Below, piece after piece: positions 52,401 through 64,000 of a DNA stretch of 64,000 bases. Numbering within the stretch: position 1 is the first letter of the stretch; each line of letters begins with the position of its first letter. The notes beneath the pieces are model-generated. The model had not been told where the DNA came from. It worked only from the letters and a program-made list of their open reading frames with translations, and did not search any database. This DNA is from Flammula alnicola (taxonomy: Eukaryota > Basidiomycota > Agaricomycetes > Agaricales > Strophariaceae). Made by a program: the position numbers and the translations under genes. The DNA is taken from the NCBI GenBank assembly GCA_015499995.1, contig JADNRV010000001.1:1364001-1428000 (forward strand), written 5' to 3'.

Positions 52401-55400
52401 TAAGGCGCTCATGAATGTCCAAACTCTCAAATCCATTGGTCGCCTGCAGGCGCTTGCCAAAGCTTCTCTGATTCGCAACCAGCATCGCGAATTGGACAAG
52501 ACACTGGATGTGGCCGTTCCTGACGTCATTGGATTGCAGGCCGCCGCGCGAGGTGCAATCTTGCGCAGAGAGTACTATGCCTGGAGAGATCATTTGCGCC
52601 GAAACCATCCTGTGGCCACTCTACTTCAATCTTTACTCCGTGGTGCGATGCAACGCCGTGCTTTCCGTACAAAGATGGAGTATTACCGCGCCAATCTGAA
52701 CAAAGTCGTGAAGATTCAATCTCTTTTCCGTGCTAAAGAGACGAGGGAACAATATCGACAATTAACATTGGGCAAAAACGTCAGTGTTGGAACTATCAAG
52801 AACTTCGTACATCTTCTGGACGACTCCGAGGCTGACTTTCAGGAAGAGATCAAAGTTGAAAGGTTGCGCAAACGAGTCGTGGAGAATATCAGAGAGAATC
52901 AAGTCTTGGAGAACGACATTCACGACCTTGACACGAAGATCGCCCTCGTGGTCCAAAATCTCAAAAGTTTTGAAGATGTTATCAAAGCCCGAAGGAGACA
53001 CGGAGGAGATAGCGCGGCTCAGCATGCTGCACGAGTTTCTCTTCTGGCTGCTCACGGAGATCCTTTCTCTGGTCCCAATACACTCGATCAGGACGCACGT
53101 CGGAAGTTGGAACTATACCAACAATTGTTTTATCTCCTGCAAACTCGTGGTGAATACTTGAGTAGGCTTTTCGTTCGCCTTTCAATGGATGACAGGCCAG
53201 AGTCAAGTCGCCGATTCACGGAGCGGGTTGTTCTGACTCTATTCGGTTATGGCCAAGATCATAGGGAGGAGTTCTTATTACTTAAGTTGTTCCAGGTGTG
53301 TGGATTATCGCCTTGATTTTGTGCGACAGCTTAACAGTCGTTCGTAGCTTGCTATCAAGGAGGATATTGTCAACGCCCCCTCCATTGACGCCGTCATATC
53401 TGAACATCCCATGTATTTGAATATTGCACTACACTATGTTCGACCTCGACAAGTAACTTATGTGCGAGATGCCTTCCAAGCCATCATACGTGAACTCATC
53501 AATGCGGACGATCTCGACCTGGAAGTAGATCCCTCGGTGGTGAGTATTGACCGTTGGTGCTTTGTGATGACAACGCCTTGACTTCCTCTTCTACTAGATT
53601 CACAAGGCCCGCATCGATATTGAAGAAATGAGATCGGGTAAACCCAGTCACCTTCCGAAAGACGTTCCTTTCCGAGAGGCAGTTACAGACCCTGACACAA
53701 GGGCCATATACATTCGTCGTATGTCGACCATTCTTGGCAAAAATTTCTATGTTCTGAAGATACCGTCAGACTTACAGACTCTTCAATGGTGGACCGAGGC
53801 ATTCATCAAAGCAATATCCCAGTCGACTAGGAAGATGCCATATAGCATGAGATATCTTGCACGAGAGACGTTGTTATGCCTTCGAGTTGGTATTGCTTAA
53901 GTATTTTTGGTGTCGAAGATTGACGGTATTTTAGGAAAAGTTCCCTGGTTGCGCCGAAGAGTTATATGGAGCCTGCATCGGTAGACTGGTGTTCTACCGT
54001 TACATCAATCCTGCCTTACTGTGAGTGGATTATTCATTCATTTAAGCAACACAAAAGACTGAAACACGTGCGCGTAGGGCTCCTGAGATGTTTGATATCA
54101 TCCCCAAGACCGTCAACATCGCGACTGCAAAGAAAAATCTTGCCCAGATTGCCAAAGTACTAGGTCAGATCATCAGTGGTGTGGAATTCGGTGACGACAA
54201 GCCAAGTTACATCCCAATCAATGATTTTGTCAGAAACGCCATTGTCCAGTTGACAACCTGGTTCAACGAAGGCACGTTATGCGCATGATGACGTAAATCT
54301 TCTACTATTCTGATCCTCTTCATGCAGTTGCCAATGTGCCTGACGCTGAGATGCAGTTCCATGCTCACGAATTTATGGACGCCACTGTTCAACCGAAACC
54401 TATATACATCTCGCCGAACGAAATTTACACAACTCATTCTTTACTTATTCAACATCAAAATTTCCTCGTGAGTAATCTACTCCATTTGCATCACTTCCAC
54501 TGACATTTTCTAGGAATCCGGCGATGACGACACTCTGAAGGTCATTCTGACAGAACTGGGAGGAATTCCACATCCAGACAACGAGGAGTTGAAGGATGCG
54601 CGAGACACTGCAATTACTCTTGAGCTCACAAACCGGTTCGCCCATGTCGAAGGTCAGCTTCTAGCAGGGTTCCTACTGTAGCATTTATTGCTCATGTCGC
54701 ATTTCACAGATCCTCATGCAGAACAGAAGACTCTATGGGTCCAGGCCAAACGCGGAGTGTTGGCCATACTTCGAGTACAACCTGCCCAAAACCTGTTGGA
54801 CTCCCTGATGCAACCAGTAACTGAAAACGACGAGATTCTTTGGGAGGAAATCCTTGACACCGAGATCGAGAATGAAATGCGCCAGATGCCAAGACGCCAA
54901 CCCTCGACTGCGGCGCCCGACTCGGCCTACCGGCTGGAGGACATTCGATCGTGAGTGTTCTAGTTCTCTTACTATCTTCACAATACTAATTCATCCCAGA
55001 CTGAAATTTGCAGCCGTGAAGGCCCTTGCGATAGCAAACCTCCTCGAACTTGAGAATCAAGGAAAGATAAATCGCAAAGATGGCTTTCAAGATATTCTCA
55101 ATGCAATCGCTGGTGATGTGCGCAGCAAACATAGGAAACGGCTCCAACGTCAACAAGAAATGCAAAGTATGAACGAAGCACTTCGGCAACTTGCAGAGCG
55201 CAAGAAGTATCTTGAGGAGCAAATTGACAGTTACCATAACTATGTGGAAACGTCCATGAATACGATGCAAAAGGGCAAAGGGTATTATTTATGTCTCTTA
55301 TTTGTATTGATTTGTCGCTTATCATTCTTGTAGGAAAAAACGATCTGTTCTTCCCTTCACTAAACAGTATTTCCACCTTCGCGACCTTCAGAGGACAGGC

Positions 55401-55781
55401 CAGGCACCGCAATTTGGCTCGTTCTTATATTCGGCCAAAAAGCTCTATGATAGAGGCATCCTCCTATCCATTGATCAGTATTCTCCGCGCCAGTTCGACA
55501 AGCTACAAATTACCATGTCATCCAATTTAGCAGGTGTATTCAACCTGTCACTTGAATCCACCTTACTGGGCGCCACTTCCCGTATCGCTTCAGAGGACAT
55601 ACGCATGGAAGACCTTTTGCAGGCTAAGTATGAAAAACGACCGTCTTTACCTCTGTTCAATGGAAAGGTGAAAGTCAACTTTGAGCTGTTCCTCTTTCAG
55701 ATCAATAAGAAGTAAGTTTTGTATCTATTATATAAATTGATTCATCATGCTCAGTTTCATGCCTTTAGATTCTACGCGTGA
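49449..55781 (+). CDS. IQG1: IQGAP family protein (CH, IQ repeats, RasGAP-like, RasGAP_C)
   Basis: Cytokinesis and actin-ring scaffold (Iqg1 in budding yeast, Rng2 in fission yeast). A long Ser/Pro-rich N-terminus of about 440 residues precedes one calponin-homology domain (DKQRHLLHAYEYLCHVGEA, then LDFLYSDNINHFVRF and FELTDLYAKKNLPKVIYCIH, joined across introns). About thirteen IQ-type repeats follow (ALQTRARGFLARR, KVQTHAKGVLVRR, ALQACARGVLVRR and so on), which should bind calmodulin-like light chains. Next are a GAP-related domain containing HPMYLNIALHYVRPRQVTY and a RasGAP_C domain ending NKKFYA. IQGAPs bind rather than inactivate Cdc42/Rac. The first intron after the CH core removes the stretch around 51009-51063, and another lies at 51267-51315 or nearby. 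Start ATG at 49449 and stop at 55781. The long low-complexity N-terminus is greater than in yeast orthologues. Confidence 0.92.
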
Positions 55782-55954
55782 GATTTCTCTTGGAGCATGC
55801 TACATTTCATTACATATCTTGGACGCTATGCATTTTGCCCATCTATTGCCCTTCTCATTGATGCATCTTTTCCTGTATATCATGATGTAACGATCGCAAC
55901 GTTTTGTGTAATTCTTTATGTACAACGTAAAAAGAAAAGTTTCGTAAAGCTCAT

Positions 55955-58826
55955 TTATAACGTGAAGCGGAAATCAGGGTGTCTATCGCCAATTGGTGCT
56001 CGAGTTTTACCCGCGTCCACCAAAGCCTGGTACTTAGTTAAGTTGTCCTGTCGGCGACCTTCTCTTCGTGCTTTGTTTTCCCACAAGCAGTAAGAGCTGT
56101 GATGATTCAAATTGTCAACCGCGGTACTTGAAAAACTAGTTTCTGAACTTACACGTTAATGGCAACGAGAATCCAAGCAAGCACGACAAACGCTAGCGAT
56201 ATTGCGTGGCCGCGGATGTACTTGGGTTTTTGGTCTATATGGGAAACTGTCAGAGCCAAAAACACAACGATACATTAAAAGGCCGACCTGGAGTGTAAGC
56301 AAACGTCGCTACAAATCCACTGAAGAATAGAAGTCAATTAAGTAATTTTAACGATTGAAAAGGGTTACTAATTACCCCGCATTGGCAATAGCCAGCTGAA
56401 GAGCAGTAGTCGTTGCCCTCTTGTAGTGACCACTGCTATTGTTGGGGAGGATAGACCTTGGAAAACTTTATTAGTGTTGTATGCTTGGGGTCCATACCAT
56501 TTCCAAAGACTCACAGAATACTAGGTGCCGATGGGTAGCTAAAATAAACTCGGCATGAGATGGATATTTGAGGAAGAAAATGACAAATAAAACGAACACG
56601 CCGGTGGCCATGAAGAAGACGGCAATGTAGCGGGTCCTATTATTCTCGGCCGTGATAGCAAGAATATATCCTGTAATTAAATTGTCAAAAACGATCGTGT
56701 TATCTTAAGGCAAACAAATTTACCAATGATAGCGAAAGGTAGACATATCAGAATGAACGGGCCTCTCCATTTGAGCCGATCACTTAAAAATGCGATGACC
56801 ACTGTATTTCGCACATCAGAAGTGCACCGGGGACTTCGCCCTATTTTACATACCTGTGAGAACGGCGGCTGGAACATATGGCGGAACTAGAAGGCATCAG
56901 TAAATTGACAGATCTGTGAACTCTCCATACTAGCCAAAGCGGCCAGAAATGAATGGGCCAGAGAGGAGGGTGCACTTACCTGTATGAAGCTGGGCCGCAG
57001 AGCCGGTGTATCCCAGGCCAGCAACGATTGTTGGACTGTAAGAGAGGGTGAGTTACCCATGTCGTAGTCCACGAGGATGATATCACGTACAGGAAGAGCG
57101 AATAGGAGTACAGGCTAACGAGAAGCCCGAAATAACCAAATCCGGTCAACCATGCTTGAATGTCGGTTAACCCTGAAAGAATTGTTTCAATATGCGCAGC
57201 CCTTTGGCACCTCGGGTACGTAGACAAAGCGCTGACCTCGGACTACTTCACGCCATTCGAATCTCTCTTCTTCTTGAAGTTTCTGGAGAGCTTGTAGGGA
57301 TTTGGCGACGTCAGCATGCTCAACCTGCATGTCACTTTCTCCCTTGACATCATCAATGGTCTTTGTGGGACTGGGGGTTTCCGGACTAGATTCTCGAGCC
57401 AGAGTGTTGCCGTCCAATTCGAAGCGCCGAACTGTTGAAAAAAAATGGTGTGAGAATCCATCACACGGCATGCTAACAAAAACGTACTGGCAAAGGCCCT
57501 CTCTTCCTCCGTGAAGAAAGATGCTGCAGCGAGAGTTTCCGGCAAGAAATAAGCGGCTATGATGGAACATATAATAGTGGCCAGTCCTTCCAGGATCTAA
57601 AAATAGATTGCGATAAAGGTTGATGCATGACGATTTGTATAGGTAGATAAAAATACACACATAGATCCATCGCCAGCCGGCCAAGCCACCGACACCGTCC
57701 ATTTTTAAAATCACAGTTGCGAGAAGGCCTGTGGGGAAGGCGGGGTTAGCTGTGCCTGAGCCGAGGTAACGCAAATAGTAATCACCTCCGAAAGCGCCAG
57801 AAAGAGATGCTATTGGAGGTGTTTAAATTTGTTAATAATGCGCTGATAAGACTGTATTTTGGGCAAGTGAACAATTTACCAGATGCGTAAAATACCCCAA
57901 CCCTAGGAGTGGAGAACCTCTAAGTCGGGACTGATGGCGGTTTAGAACTGATACAACAACTTACCGCAGTTGCAGCTCGTGACGCTTGTATATTGTGCTC
58001 AAATATAAAATCTGATGTGAAGTCATTAGTGGTATATTTTGAGAACTGTATTTGCTGAAGAACACACGATGCCTGGGAGCAAGCCTCCTTCACAGAGACC
58101 CAGGAAGATACGAATGGCGACAAGGCCGCTGAAGTTCTCGACCTGTTTAGTGGATCATGCATTAGAGGCGCAATTGGACTCTATGACCAGTAATTATACG
58201 CACCAACGATGATAAGGTGGTGACTATTCCCCATAAAAATACGAGAAGGGGGATCCATCGCTAAAATTAAAGCATTAAAAAGGATTAGGAGTTGAACGAC
58301 AGAAAAAGAGGCTTACGTTTGGTTTCATCTTTTTCAATACGATGTTGGATGGCAGTTCTACGGCGATATATCTTGTCGGGGGTCGGGCACGGTCTTACAC
58401 ATAGATTCAGGGTACAGGAGTTAACTTACGTTACATAGAACACTAGCAGAGAATAATCATCAGCGAAGGACTCTGTGTTGGGATTGTAACACTTGCCTGC
58501 CAGCGCTGTATTGAATTGGTTCCCCACCAAGTGGGTGTCCTTTTCGAGTCCAGCAATCCTACGACGCGGTGAGAGAAGCAGATTTGAAATCTCTGAAAGA
58601 TCCTACCTGGCATTTCCAACATTACTTCTGTCGATGAAGTTGGCCAACCAAAGCTGTCGAATAAATGAATAGCTTATCAGTGGACGATATCACATTGAGG
58701 TAAAGGGCTAGAGGTACTGACGATGGCCAATGGAGGCAATATATGGCAATCTAACTTAAACAAGATTCGTTTGGTCAAGTTTCTGTGGGCCTCCATGGCA
58801 TCGGAGCTATGGGCAGCAGAAGACAT
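55955..58826 (-). CDS. MFS transporter of the Dal5/allantoate permease (ACS) family
   Basis: Plasma-membrane proton-coupled carrier of organic anions. The first exon gives MSSAAHSSDAMEAHRNLTKR and then the first membrane helix with LWLANFIDRSNVGNAR, the family hallmark after helix 1. RYIAVELPSNIVLKKMKPN is the equally typical EiPSNLxLK motif. A cytoplasmic middle loop holds FFTEEERAFAS followed by a Ser/Pro-rich insert. Later helices include GFGYFGLLVSLYSYSLFLPS and GPFILICLPFAIIGY. The C-terminal tail ends DRHPDFRFTL at 55955. About fifteen short introns, many between helices. Relatives carry allantoate, nicotinate, pantothenate or biotin; the substrate cannot be predicted. Divergent from the WW/FF gene, with 267 bases between starts. 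Confidence 0.88.
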
Positions 58827-59093
58827 TTGGATATAAGGTGAGGGGATATAACACGGAAAGAGCCACCATGTTAACTGGGATTTATAGAGATGATCAGGTG
58901 CTTGAGAGTCTCTTTCGTTATCCGCATCTGGTTGGCGAGTTTTGGCAGATTTGTGGAGATTTGTGGCAGGTGCCCTCGGGGGATGAGTGGAAGCATTGCA
59001 AGCGTTAAAAATAGCCGTCTCGTATTGAGAAAGTGGCACGTGGTCGTGAGGTCAATGGTATGTGCCCGATCGTTTCGGCTCTTGCCTTAACCC

Positions 59094-61580
59094 ATGTCGA
59101 CTGCTAATCTCCCTCCAGGCTGGACAGCACACATTGGTTCGTCACTTTGCCATTCATTATTTCATTGCTTAACACTATCAACAGGTCCAAATGGTCATCC
59201 TTACTTCTACAACGCGCTCACTCGCGAGTCCACCTATATTCAACCAGTAATCCAGAAAGAGAAGGAGAAACCCTTGCTCAAAACTCCAATACCAGGCACT
59301 GATTGGCTCAGAGTAACCACGACAGAAGGAAACGTCTTTTATTCTCATAAAGTCAGAAAAGAAAGTGTCTGGGTCGTCCCGGAAGAATTGAAACCTGCTC
59401 TAGAAGCCTTGCAAGCTCAAGAGCTCCAACGTGCGGAAGCGGCGGTAGCAGCTCCTCAACCCCAGCCAAAGTCACCAGGAAATGGGAAGAGGAAGGCGGA
59501 AGATGTGGTTCCAGTCGACGAAGTTATAATAAGCAAGAAGACAAAGGTCGAGGATGAGAGTGACGAGGAAGCTGATGATGACGAGGAGGAAGACGAAGAG
59601 TGGCAGCGCGAAGCTGCCCAACAACTCGCAGCAGAGGCTGAAGAGGAACAGAGGCGAGCGCAAGAAAGAGAGAAAGAAGCGGAATTGGAAGCTCAGCGGA
59701 CGCGAGAAGTAATTGAAGCCGCCATTCCCCAAAGAGTAGACCTTTCCATCGAGGAGGGCAAAGCATTGTTCAAAGTCTGTCTTTCCATTACAGCATCTGC
59801 ACGCCGATCTGATGTGAAATTTAGACATTACTTCGAGAAAAAGATATCAACCCATTACATCCTTGGGATACGTCTCTTCCAAAATTCATTCAAGACCCCC
59901 GATATGTCCTCCTCCCTTCTGTCGCAGCTCGCCGCGAAGCCTTCGACGAATACTGCAAGGAACGAGCCCGCGAACTGAGGCAATCGACTGTAAAGAAGGA
60001 ACGGGATACACCGAGTCCCAAAGATGAATTTGATCGTCTTCTTAAAGAAGAAGTGAAGAGCACACGAGCAAGCTGGACCGACTTTAGGCGGACTTGGAAG
60101 AAAGATAGGCGCTTCTATGGGTGGGGCAGGGATGACAGAGAAAGGGAGAAGAGGTTTAGAGACTTTTTGAAAGAGTTGGGTGAACGTAAGTATCGTAAAT
60201 TGTCATTGTGTTTCAGTTGGGCTCATCCAAGGCTAAAAGAAAAAAGAGCCGCTGCACAAAAATCCGAGGCAGACTTCTTTGCACTCTTGAAGGAAAATAT
60301 AGCCATCGTAGAAGGCATTTCTTGGAAAGAGGTACAATCATGATCAGAGTCGTTTTTATTCATTCTAAAACTTATTTTATTCCAGGTGAAGATGAAAAAG
60401 AATATATATAAGGATCCTCGCTATGATGCCGTTGGGTCGTCTTCCCTTCGAGAGGAGCTATTTAACACCTTCGTGAAAGGGAAAGCTTCTTCTACTGTTG
60501 GCGAACAGCGTCCAGTTGATGGCTTGATACCCATTCAAAATGTGAAAGAGGATGGCTCCGACCGTCAGGAAAGAAGAAACAGAGCTGTGAAGGAGCGAGA
60601 AGATAAAATTAATGTCGAACGTCGGCGTCTGGATGCTGATATTGAGAGATCAAAGAAGGGGATAGACATGGAAGAAGGAGAACGGATCTTCATGTGCGCC
60701 TGCATTTCGTCAATCTCGGAACATTTCTATGGCACTCACCAATTTCATTATCTTTTTCTTTTGTACAGGACATTGCTGACTGACGCTATTCGCGAGCCCC
60801 AGGTAAGGCACCTTTACCCCGCAGACCTGATGGTAACCTTATTTTTCTGCAGACCACCTGGGAAAAAGCGCTTCCCCAGCTCAAAACCGATCCCCGATTT
60901 ACCAATTCTCCACTTGCATTGAATCGACAAGTGCACCTCTTTCACACGCACACGTCCCAATTACGCGCCAAGCAAATCAGCAATCTGCGTGCTCTGTTCG
61001 AAGCACATGCTCCATCACTTGCGACTGCATTCAGTGCACTGCCCTTGGAGATAATTCTTTCAACGGCACCTGTGACTAGGCTTGCGTTGGATGCCGAACA
61101 AGTGGAAGCCGAATTCGACAAGTGGCAGAGAGAAAGAACAAATGCTGCACGCATTGCATTTGATGAGATGATGGCCGAAAACTCTTTTGTAGAATTCTGG
61201 GGTCGTCTCGGCAAGATCGGGGGTGAAAGCGTTAGTGGTGGCCTCAAGATAGATGGCGAGGACATTGGTGAAGCTGGAGACGAAGATGAGAAAGTGGACA
61301 TGAAAGCGTTGGCGAAGAGTGTTGATATAAAGGAGATGGAGAAGGTTCTCAAGGTCTGTTCACCTTTCCAAGTATAACCGATGTCGAACATATCCTGATG
61401 GTGACTTCCAGAACGATAAACGATACATTATGTTTGATCATGTGCCCGAACAACGGGAGCGATGGCTTCGAGTACGTTGCAGATTTGATTGGACTGACAC
61501 GTCGAGCTGACGACTCTGCATCCACAGGATTATCTTTCAAATCTTTCTGCGCCCAAGCTTTCGGTGCATGTTAATACTTA
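59094..61580 (+). CDS. WW/FF-domain protein, TCERG1 (CA150)-like
   Basis: Nuclear protein of the family that joins RNA polymerase II transcription to splicing. The first WW domain is LPPGWTAHI joined across an intron to GPNGHPYFYNALTRESTYIQP; its second signature Trp is Tyr. A second WW-like unit is TDWLRVTTTEGNVFYSHKV followed by ESVWVVPEEL. An acidic, Lys-rich coiled coil follows (KKTKVEDESDEEADDDEEE). FF domains then appear in series: ALFKTLLREKDINPLHPWD with DPRYVLLPS; FFALLKENIAIVEGISW with DPRYDAVGSSSLRE; and TTWEKALPQLKTDPRF. The last segment, NDKRYIMFDHVPEQRERWL, looks like a partial fourth. About eight introns. Start ATG at 59094 and stop at 61580. It is longer than yeast Urn1, so TCERG1-like is preferred over Urn1 or Prp40. 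Confidence 0.87.
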
Positions 61581-62100
61581 GTTGAAGATGCTAGCTGCCT
61601 TCATGTTAGGAGCATAGAGTCCTATTCATTTGACGAGTTATTTTTATAAAGGTAACACATGTACAAGCTAAGTAGCTTGCGCGATGGCTTCATGTGGCGT
61701 ATTACAGGCCTCACCCAACGTTATGATCATCATTGATCCGGGTCTGAATGCTTTCTCTCTCGCCATTCTCACCCCTCCTACTTTCTCTGAAGTTGCACTT
61801 TACCATAAATCCATCACAGTCCATAAGTATGTACATAGTATGCAAGTCATCGCCAGCTGGTGCCAGCAGTGTAAGTCGCGATCACGAGGCCCGCGAGCAT
61901 TAGATGAACTTCGAAATTGTGAAATCTGTTGGCCTGGGAGTTGGCCACGCTATTGACACGTCACTGCCAGCTGGTACTTTAGTAACTGATATTTATTAAG
62001 ATGCTTACGTTGTTGCATCGAGTAACTTTCTGCGTAACCAGTCTATCTTTCATTTCGTCCACCCATCGACCCTCGTTGAATATCAGACAGCGCGGCTGAG
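61581..62100. other. Upstream region of the ER Hsp90 gene
   Basis: 3' flank of the WW/FF gene and promoter of the Hsp90 gene. A 90-codon + strand frame from an ATG at 61684 has no recognisable motif and is probably chance. The octamer CCAGCTGG occurs near 61854-61861 and a partial copy near 61967-61973. A possible unfolded-protein-response site is listed separately. Confidence 0.45.
61954..61963. promoter_or_regulatory. Possible bZIP/UPR-type site (TGACACGTCA) before the ER Hsp90 gene
   Basis: TGACACGTCA contains, on the minus strand, TGACGTGT, close to the TGACGTG core bound by XBP1/Hac1-type factors. It lies about 140 bases before the endoplasmin ATG, a gene usually induced by ER stress. 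One site is weak evidence; such a short core also occurs by chance. Confidence 0.3.
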
Positions 62101-64000
62101 ATGCGTCTGGTTCGACCCCTCCTTCTCTCTCTGACCTTCCTCGCGTCCTATGTGTCTGCGGAGGATGCTGGCTCAACTGGTGAGGCCCCCAACATGAAGC
62201 ACAATTATCAAGTGAGTTGCATCGTCGTTCATGATATATAATGAGGTGCTCATCCCCGAATCTCCTTCAGAGTGACGTAGCGCGTCTACGAAAGATTGTC
62301 ATTAATAGGTAATAAATACGAACTTTCTACCACTGATGTCAATGAAGTACTGAATCAACGTGTCTATTGAACAGTCTTTACTCTCACCAGTGAGTTTTCC
62401 CCGACTCTTCCTGTCCGTTGAAACTTGAATTGACATGACAAACCAGGGAAATCTTCCTTCGAGAGTTACTCTCGAATGCCAATGATGCATTGGAGAAGTT
62501 GCGACTCACAGCGTTAACGGACAAGAGTATTTGGGATGGATCGGATCCTCTCAATATCACTATCAAAGCTGTGCCAGACGAGGATGGTAAGAATGGGCGT
62601 TTGATTATTTCAGGTAGGATACTTCCGATCCTATATTACTTGAGTGAGGATTTTAATGCATTGAATTGGAAAGATACGGGAATTGGTATGTCTCCTGAGG
62701 AGCTCACCACCAATCTGGTACGTCTTTTCTCTTACTCCTGCTTGGAATTCTCTTACTAAAACCATGCCGCTGTATTTAGGGTACCCTAGCGAAATCCGGA
62801 ACGTCTGATTTCCTCGCAAAGGCTGAAGGGTCAGACGGAACTGCGACAGGGAACTTGATTGGCGCCTTCGGACTTGGTTTCTACAGCAGTTTCCTCGTCG
62901 CTGACCGCGTCCAGGTCGCGTCCATCCCGCCAAAGTCCGCCAAAAATCCCAACCCAGTCCAACATATCTTCGCCTCTTCCGCCGACGATAGTACTTTCGA
63001 TGTCTATCCAGATCCACGGGGGAACACACTTGGCAGAGGGACAGAGATTACTTTGTTCTTGAAGCCCGACGCCCAGGGATATGCTGACACCGCAACGCTC
63101 TCGGGCCTTGTGTATGTGTTCTTTTTTTTTTTTTGCCGAATCTTATTGTCACTAATGAAATTTACAGGCACAAACATTCGGCCTTTTCATCCTCATTCCC
63201 CATCTATCTTTTCGAAAGATGGACTGAAGAGGTTCCTGATGAGAGTGCCGTTGAAGAGGTTCCCGCTGAAGAGACTCCGGCCACTTCTAGCGAGACCGAA
63301 AAAGCTCCAGAGGCCTCTGAGTCGCCCGCATCAGAGGTAGATGAGGATGAGGCGACAGTTGAAGATGTCACGAAAGAAGAAGAAACCAAGCCTGATGTCG
63401 AGCTACCTCCCCAAAAAATGGTGAACGTCACCAAAGAACAGTGGTCTCGCCTCAACTCGCAACCTCCTCTTTGGGCCAGGGACCCCAAGAACATCACAGA
63501 GGGTTCGTCGTCATTGGATTATATCCCAGACGCACTTTGCTGATCTGATGGTTTGTAGATGAATACAGATTGTTCTACACATCGTTCTTCAAGGACTTCA
63601 CGGCACCTTTGGCGTGGCATCATTTCTCCGGCGATGCAGGTTCTGGCGTGGCTTTCAAAGCCCTTCTGTTCTTCCCTTCGAAACTGTATGTCTGAGAGAG
63701 TTTTCTTCCGGATTTGGTCAGGGCTAACGGTGACACAGGAGCGAGGATTACTGGCAAAAACCCTTGGAGTACAAATCAAAGGACGTCAAGTTGATGGTCA
63801 AGCGCGTCTTCATCACGTCTGATCTTGGCGACGATAGTCTGCCGCAATGGGCGACCTGGGTGAAGGTTGTTGTGGATGGTAAGCTCCCGTTAGGCGTGTT
63901 TCGGCTGTCACTAAACAAGTTACTTTTAGCTGAGGATCTTCCGCTCAACGTCTCTCGCGAAACTCTCCAATCCAACCGATTCTTGAAGCAACTTAAACAG
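62101..64000 (+). CDS. ER-resident Hsp90 (GRP94/endoplasmin type), 3' end missing
   Basis: ATP-driven chaperone of the Hsp90 family in the ER lumen. The ATG at 62101 gives [20 protein letters not shown], a good signal peptide with cleavage near Ala20. The N-terminal ATPase domain is spread over small exons: [19 protein letters not shown], then [19 protein letters not shown] with the catalytic Glu, [11 protein letters not shown] and [29 protein letters not shown] is the lid segment. An acidic charged linker (about 63210-63420, Glu/Val/Pro/Thr-rich) follows. The middle domain begins with [18 protein letters not shown], and then [20 protein letters not shown] at the window edge. The C-terminal dimerisation domain and any HDEL/KDEL-type signal lie outside. 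The signal peptide separates it from cytosolic Hsp90. About seven introns so far. Confidence 0.92.

Noticed and set aside
59472..59828. Minus-strand frame rich in Phe and Leu opposite the WW/FF gene
   Set aside because: It is the complement of a Glu/Lys-rich coiled-coil exon, which always reads as Phe/Leu-rich on the other strand.
61684..61956. 90-codon frame as a small gene before the ER Hsp90 gene
   Set aside because: No motif, atypical composition, and position inside the likely promoter; kept only as a note.
1..64000. Prokaryotic-type defence systems, operons, phage genes, rRNA and tRNA genes
   Set aside because: None was seen by eye; the window is typical intron-rich fungal nuclear DNA. 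A dedicated tRNA/ncRNA scan was not possible here.

Overview
The window is nuclear DNA of a filamentous basidiomycete, most likely an agaricomycete. Genes lie close together on both strands and are cut by many short introns of about 48-60 bases (GT...AG). The gene set is eukaryotic and fungal: Bem1, Sup35/eRF3, Sla1, Sec7, Opy2, Caf16, Air1/2, Vip1, IQGAP and an ER Hsp90. It also holds an F-box-like protein of the kind expanded in mushrooms. No prokaryotic genes, rRNA, tRNA or CRISPR array were recognised. All exon joins below are my own readings of reading frame, splice-site dinucleotides and family motifs; no alignment was run.

Layout. 0.9-3.0 kb: a Bem1-type scaffold (+). 3.4-7.1 kb: a mobile-element island. 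It contains five head-to-tail copies of a 660-bp element with 28-bp terminal inverted repeats, separated by identical 8-bp spacers, with the whole array bracketed by one 8-bp target-site duplication. A separate 339-bp TA-flanked foldback element follows. 7.5-9.2 kb: an F-box-like gene (+). 9.9-13.3 kb: an EF-hand mechanosensitive channel (-). 14.4-16.5 kb: eRF3 (-), divergent from Sla1 at 16.8-20.7 kb (+). 20.8-27.5 kb: Sec7 ARF-GEF (-). 27.8-29.2 kb: a PMP47-type peroxisomal carrier (-). 29.4-32.9 kb: an unusual UBA-IBR-like-UBC protein (-). 33.4-35.4 kb: an Opy2-like membrane anchor with two apparent frame breaks (-), divergent from Caf16 at 35.6-36.8 kb (+). 37.1-39.0 kb: an Air1/2 zinc-knuckle protein (+). 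39.2-40.2 kb: an AKTIP/FTS-like inactive E2 variant (+). 40.3-44.2 kb: Vip1 inositol pyrophosphate kinase (-), divergent from a PTS1-bearing acyl-CoA ligase at 44.5-47.3 kb (+). 47.3-49.4 kb: a gene-poor stretch with hairpins and a second candidate 8-bp-TSD element. 49.4-55.8 kb: IQGAP (+). 56.0-58.8 kb: a Dal5-type MFS transporter (-). 59.1-61.6 kb: a WW/FF-domain splicing or transcription factor (+). 62.1 kb to the window end: an ER Hsp90 (GRP94/endoplasmin), cut off by the window edge (+).

Functional themes. Several genes belong to polarity, actin and membrane traffic (Bem1, Sla1, Sec7, IQGAP, AKTIP/FTS), to osmotic or membrane stress (mechanosensitive channel, Opy2), to RNA and translation (eRF3, Air1/2, WW/FF protein, Caf16) and to peroxisomes (PMP47-type carrier, PTS1 acyl-CoA ligase). 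They do not form one cluster; this is ordinary housekeeping synteny. The most unusual feature is the pentameric transposon array with its neighbouring foldback element. Next come the UBA-IBR-UBC architecture and the frame-broken Opy2 gene.
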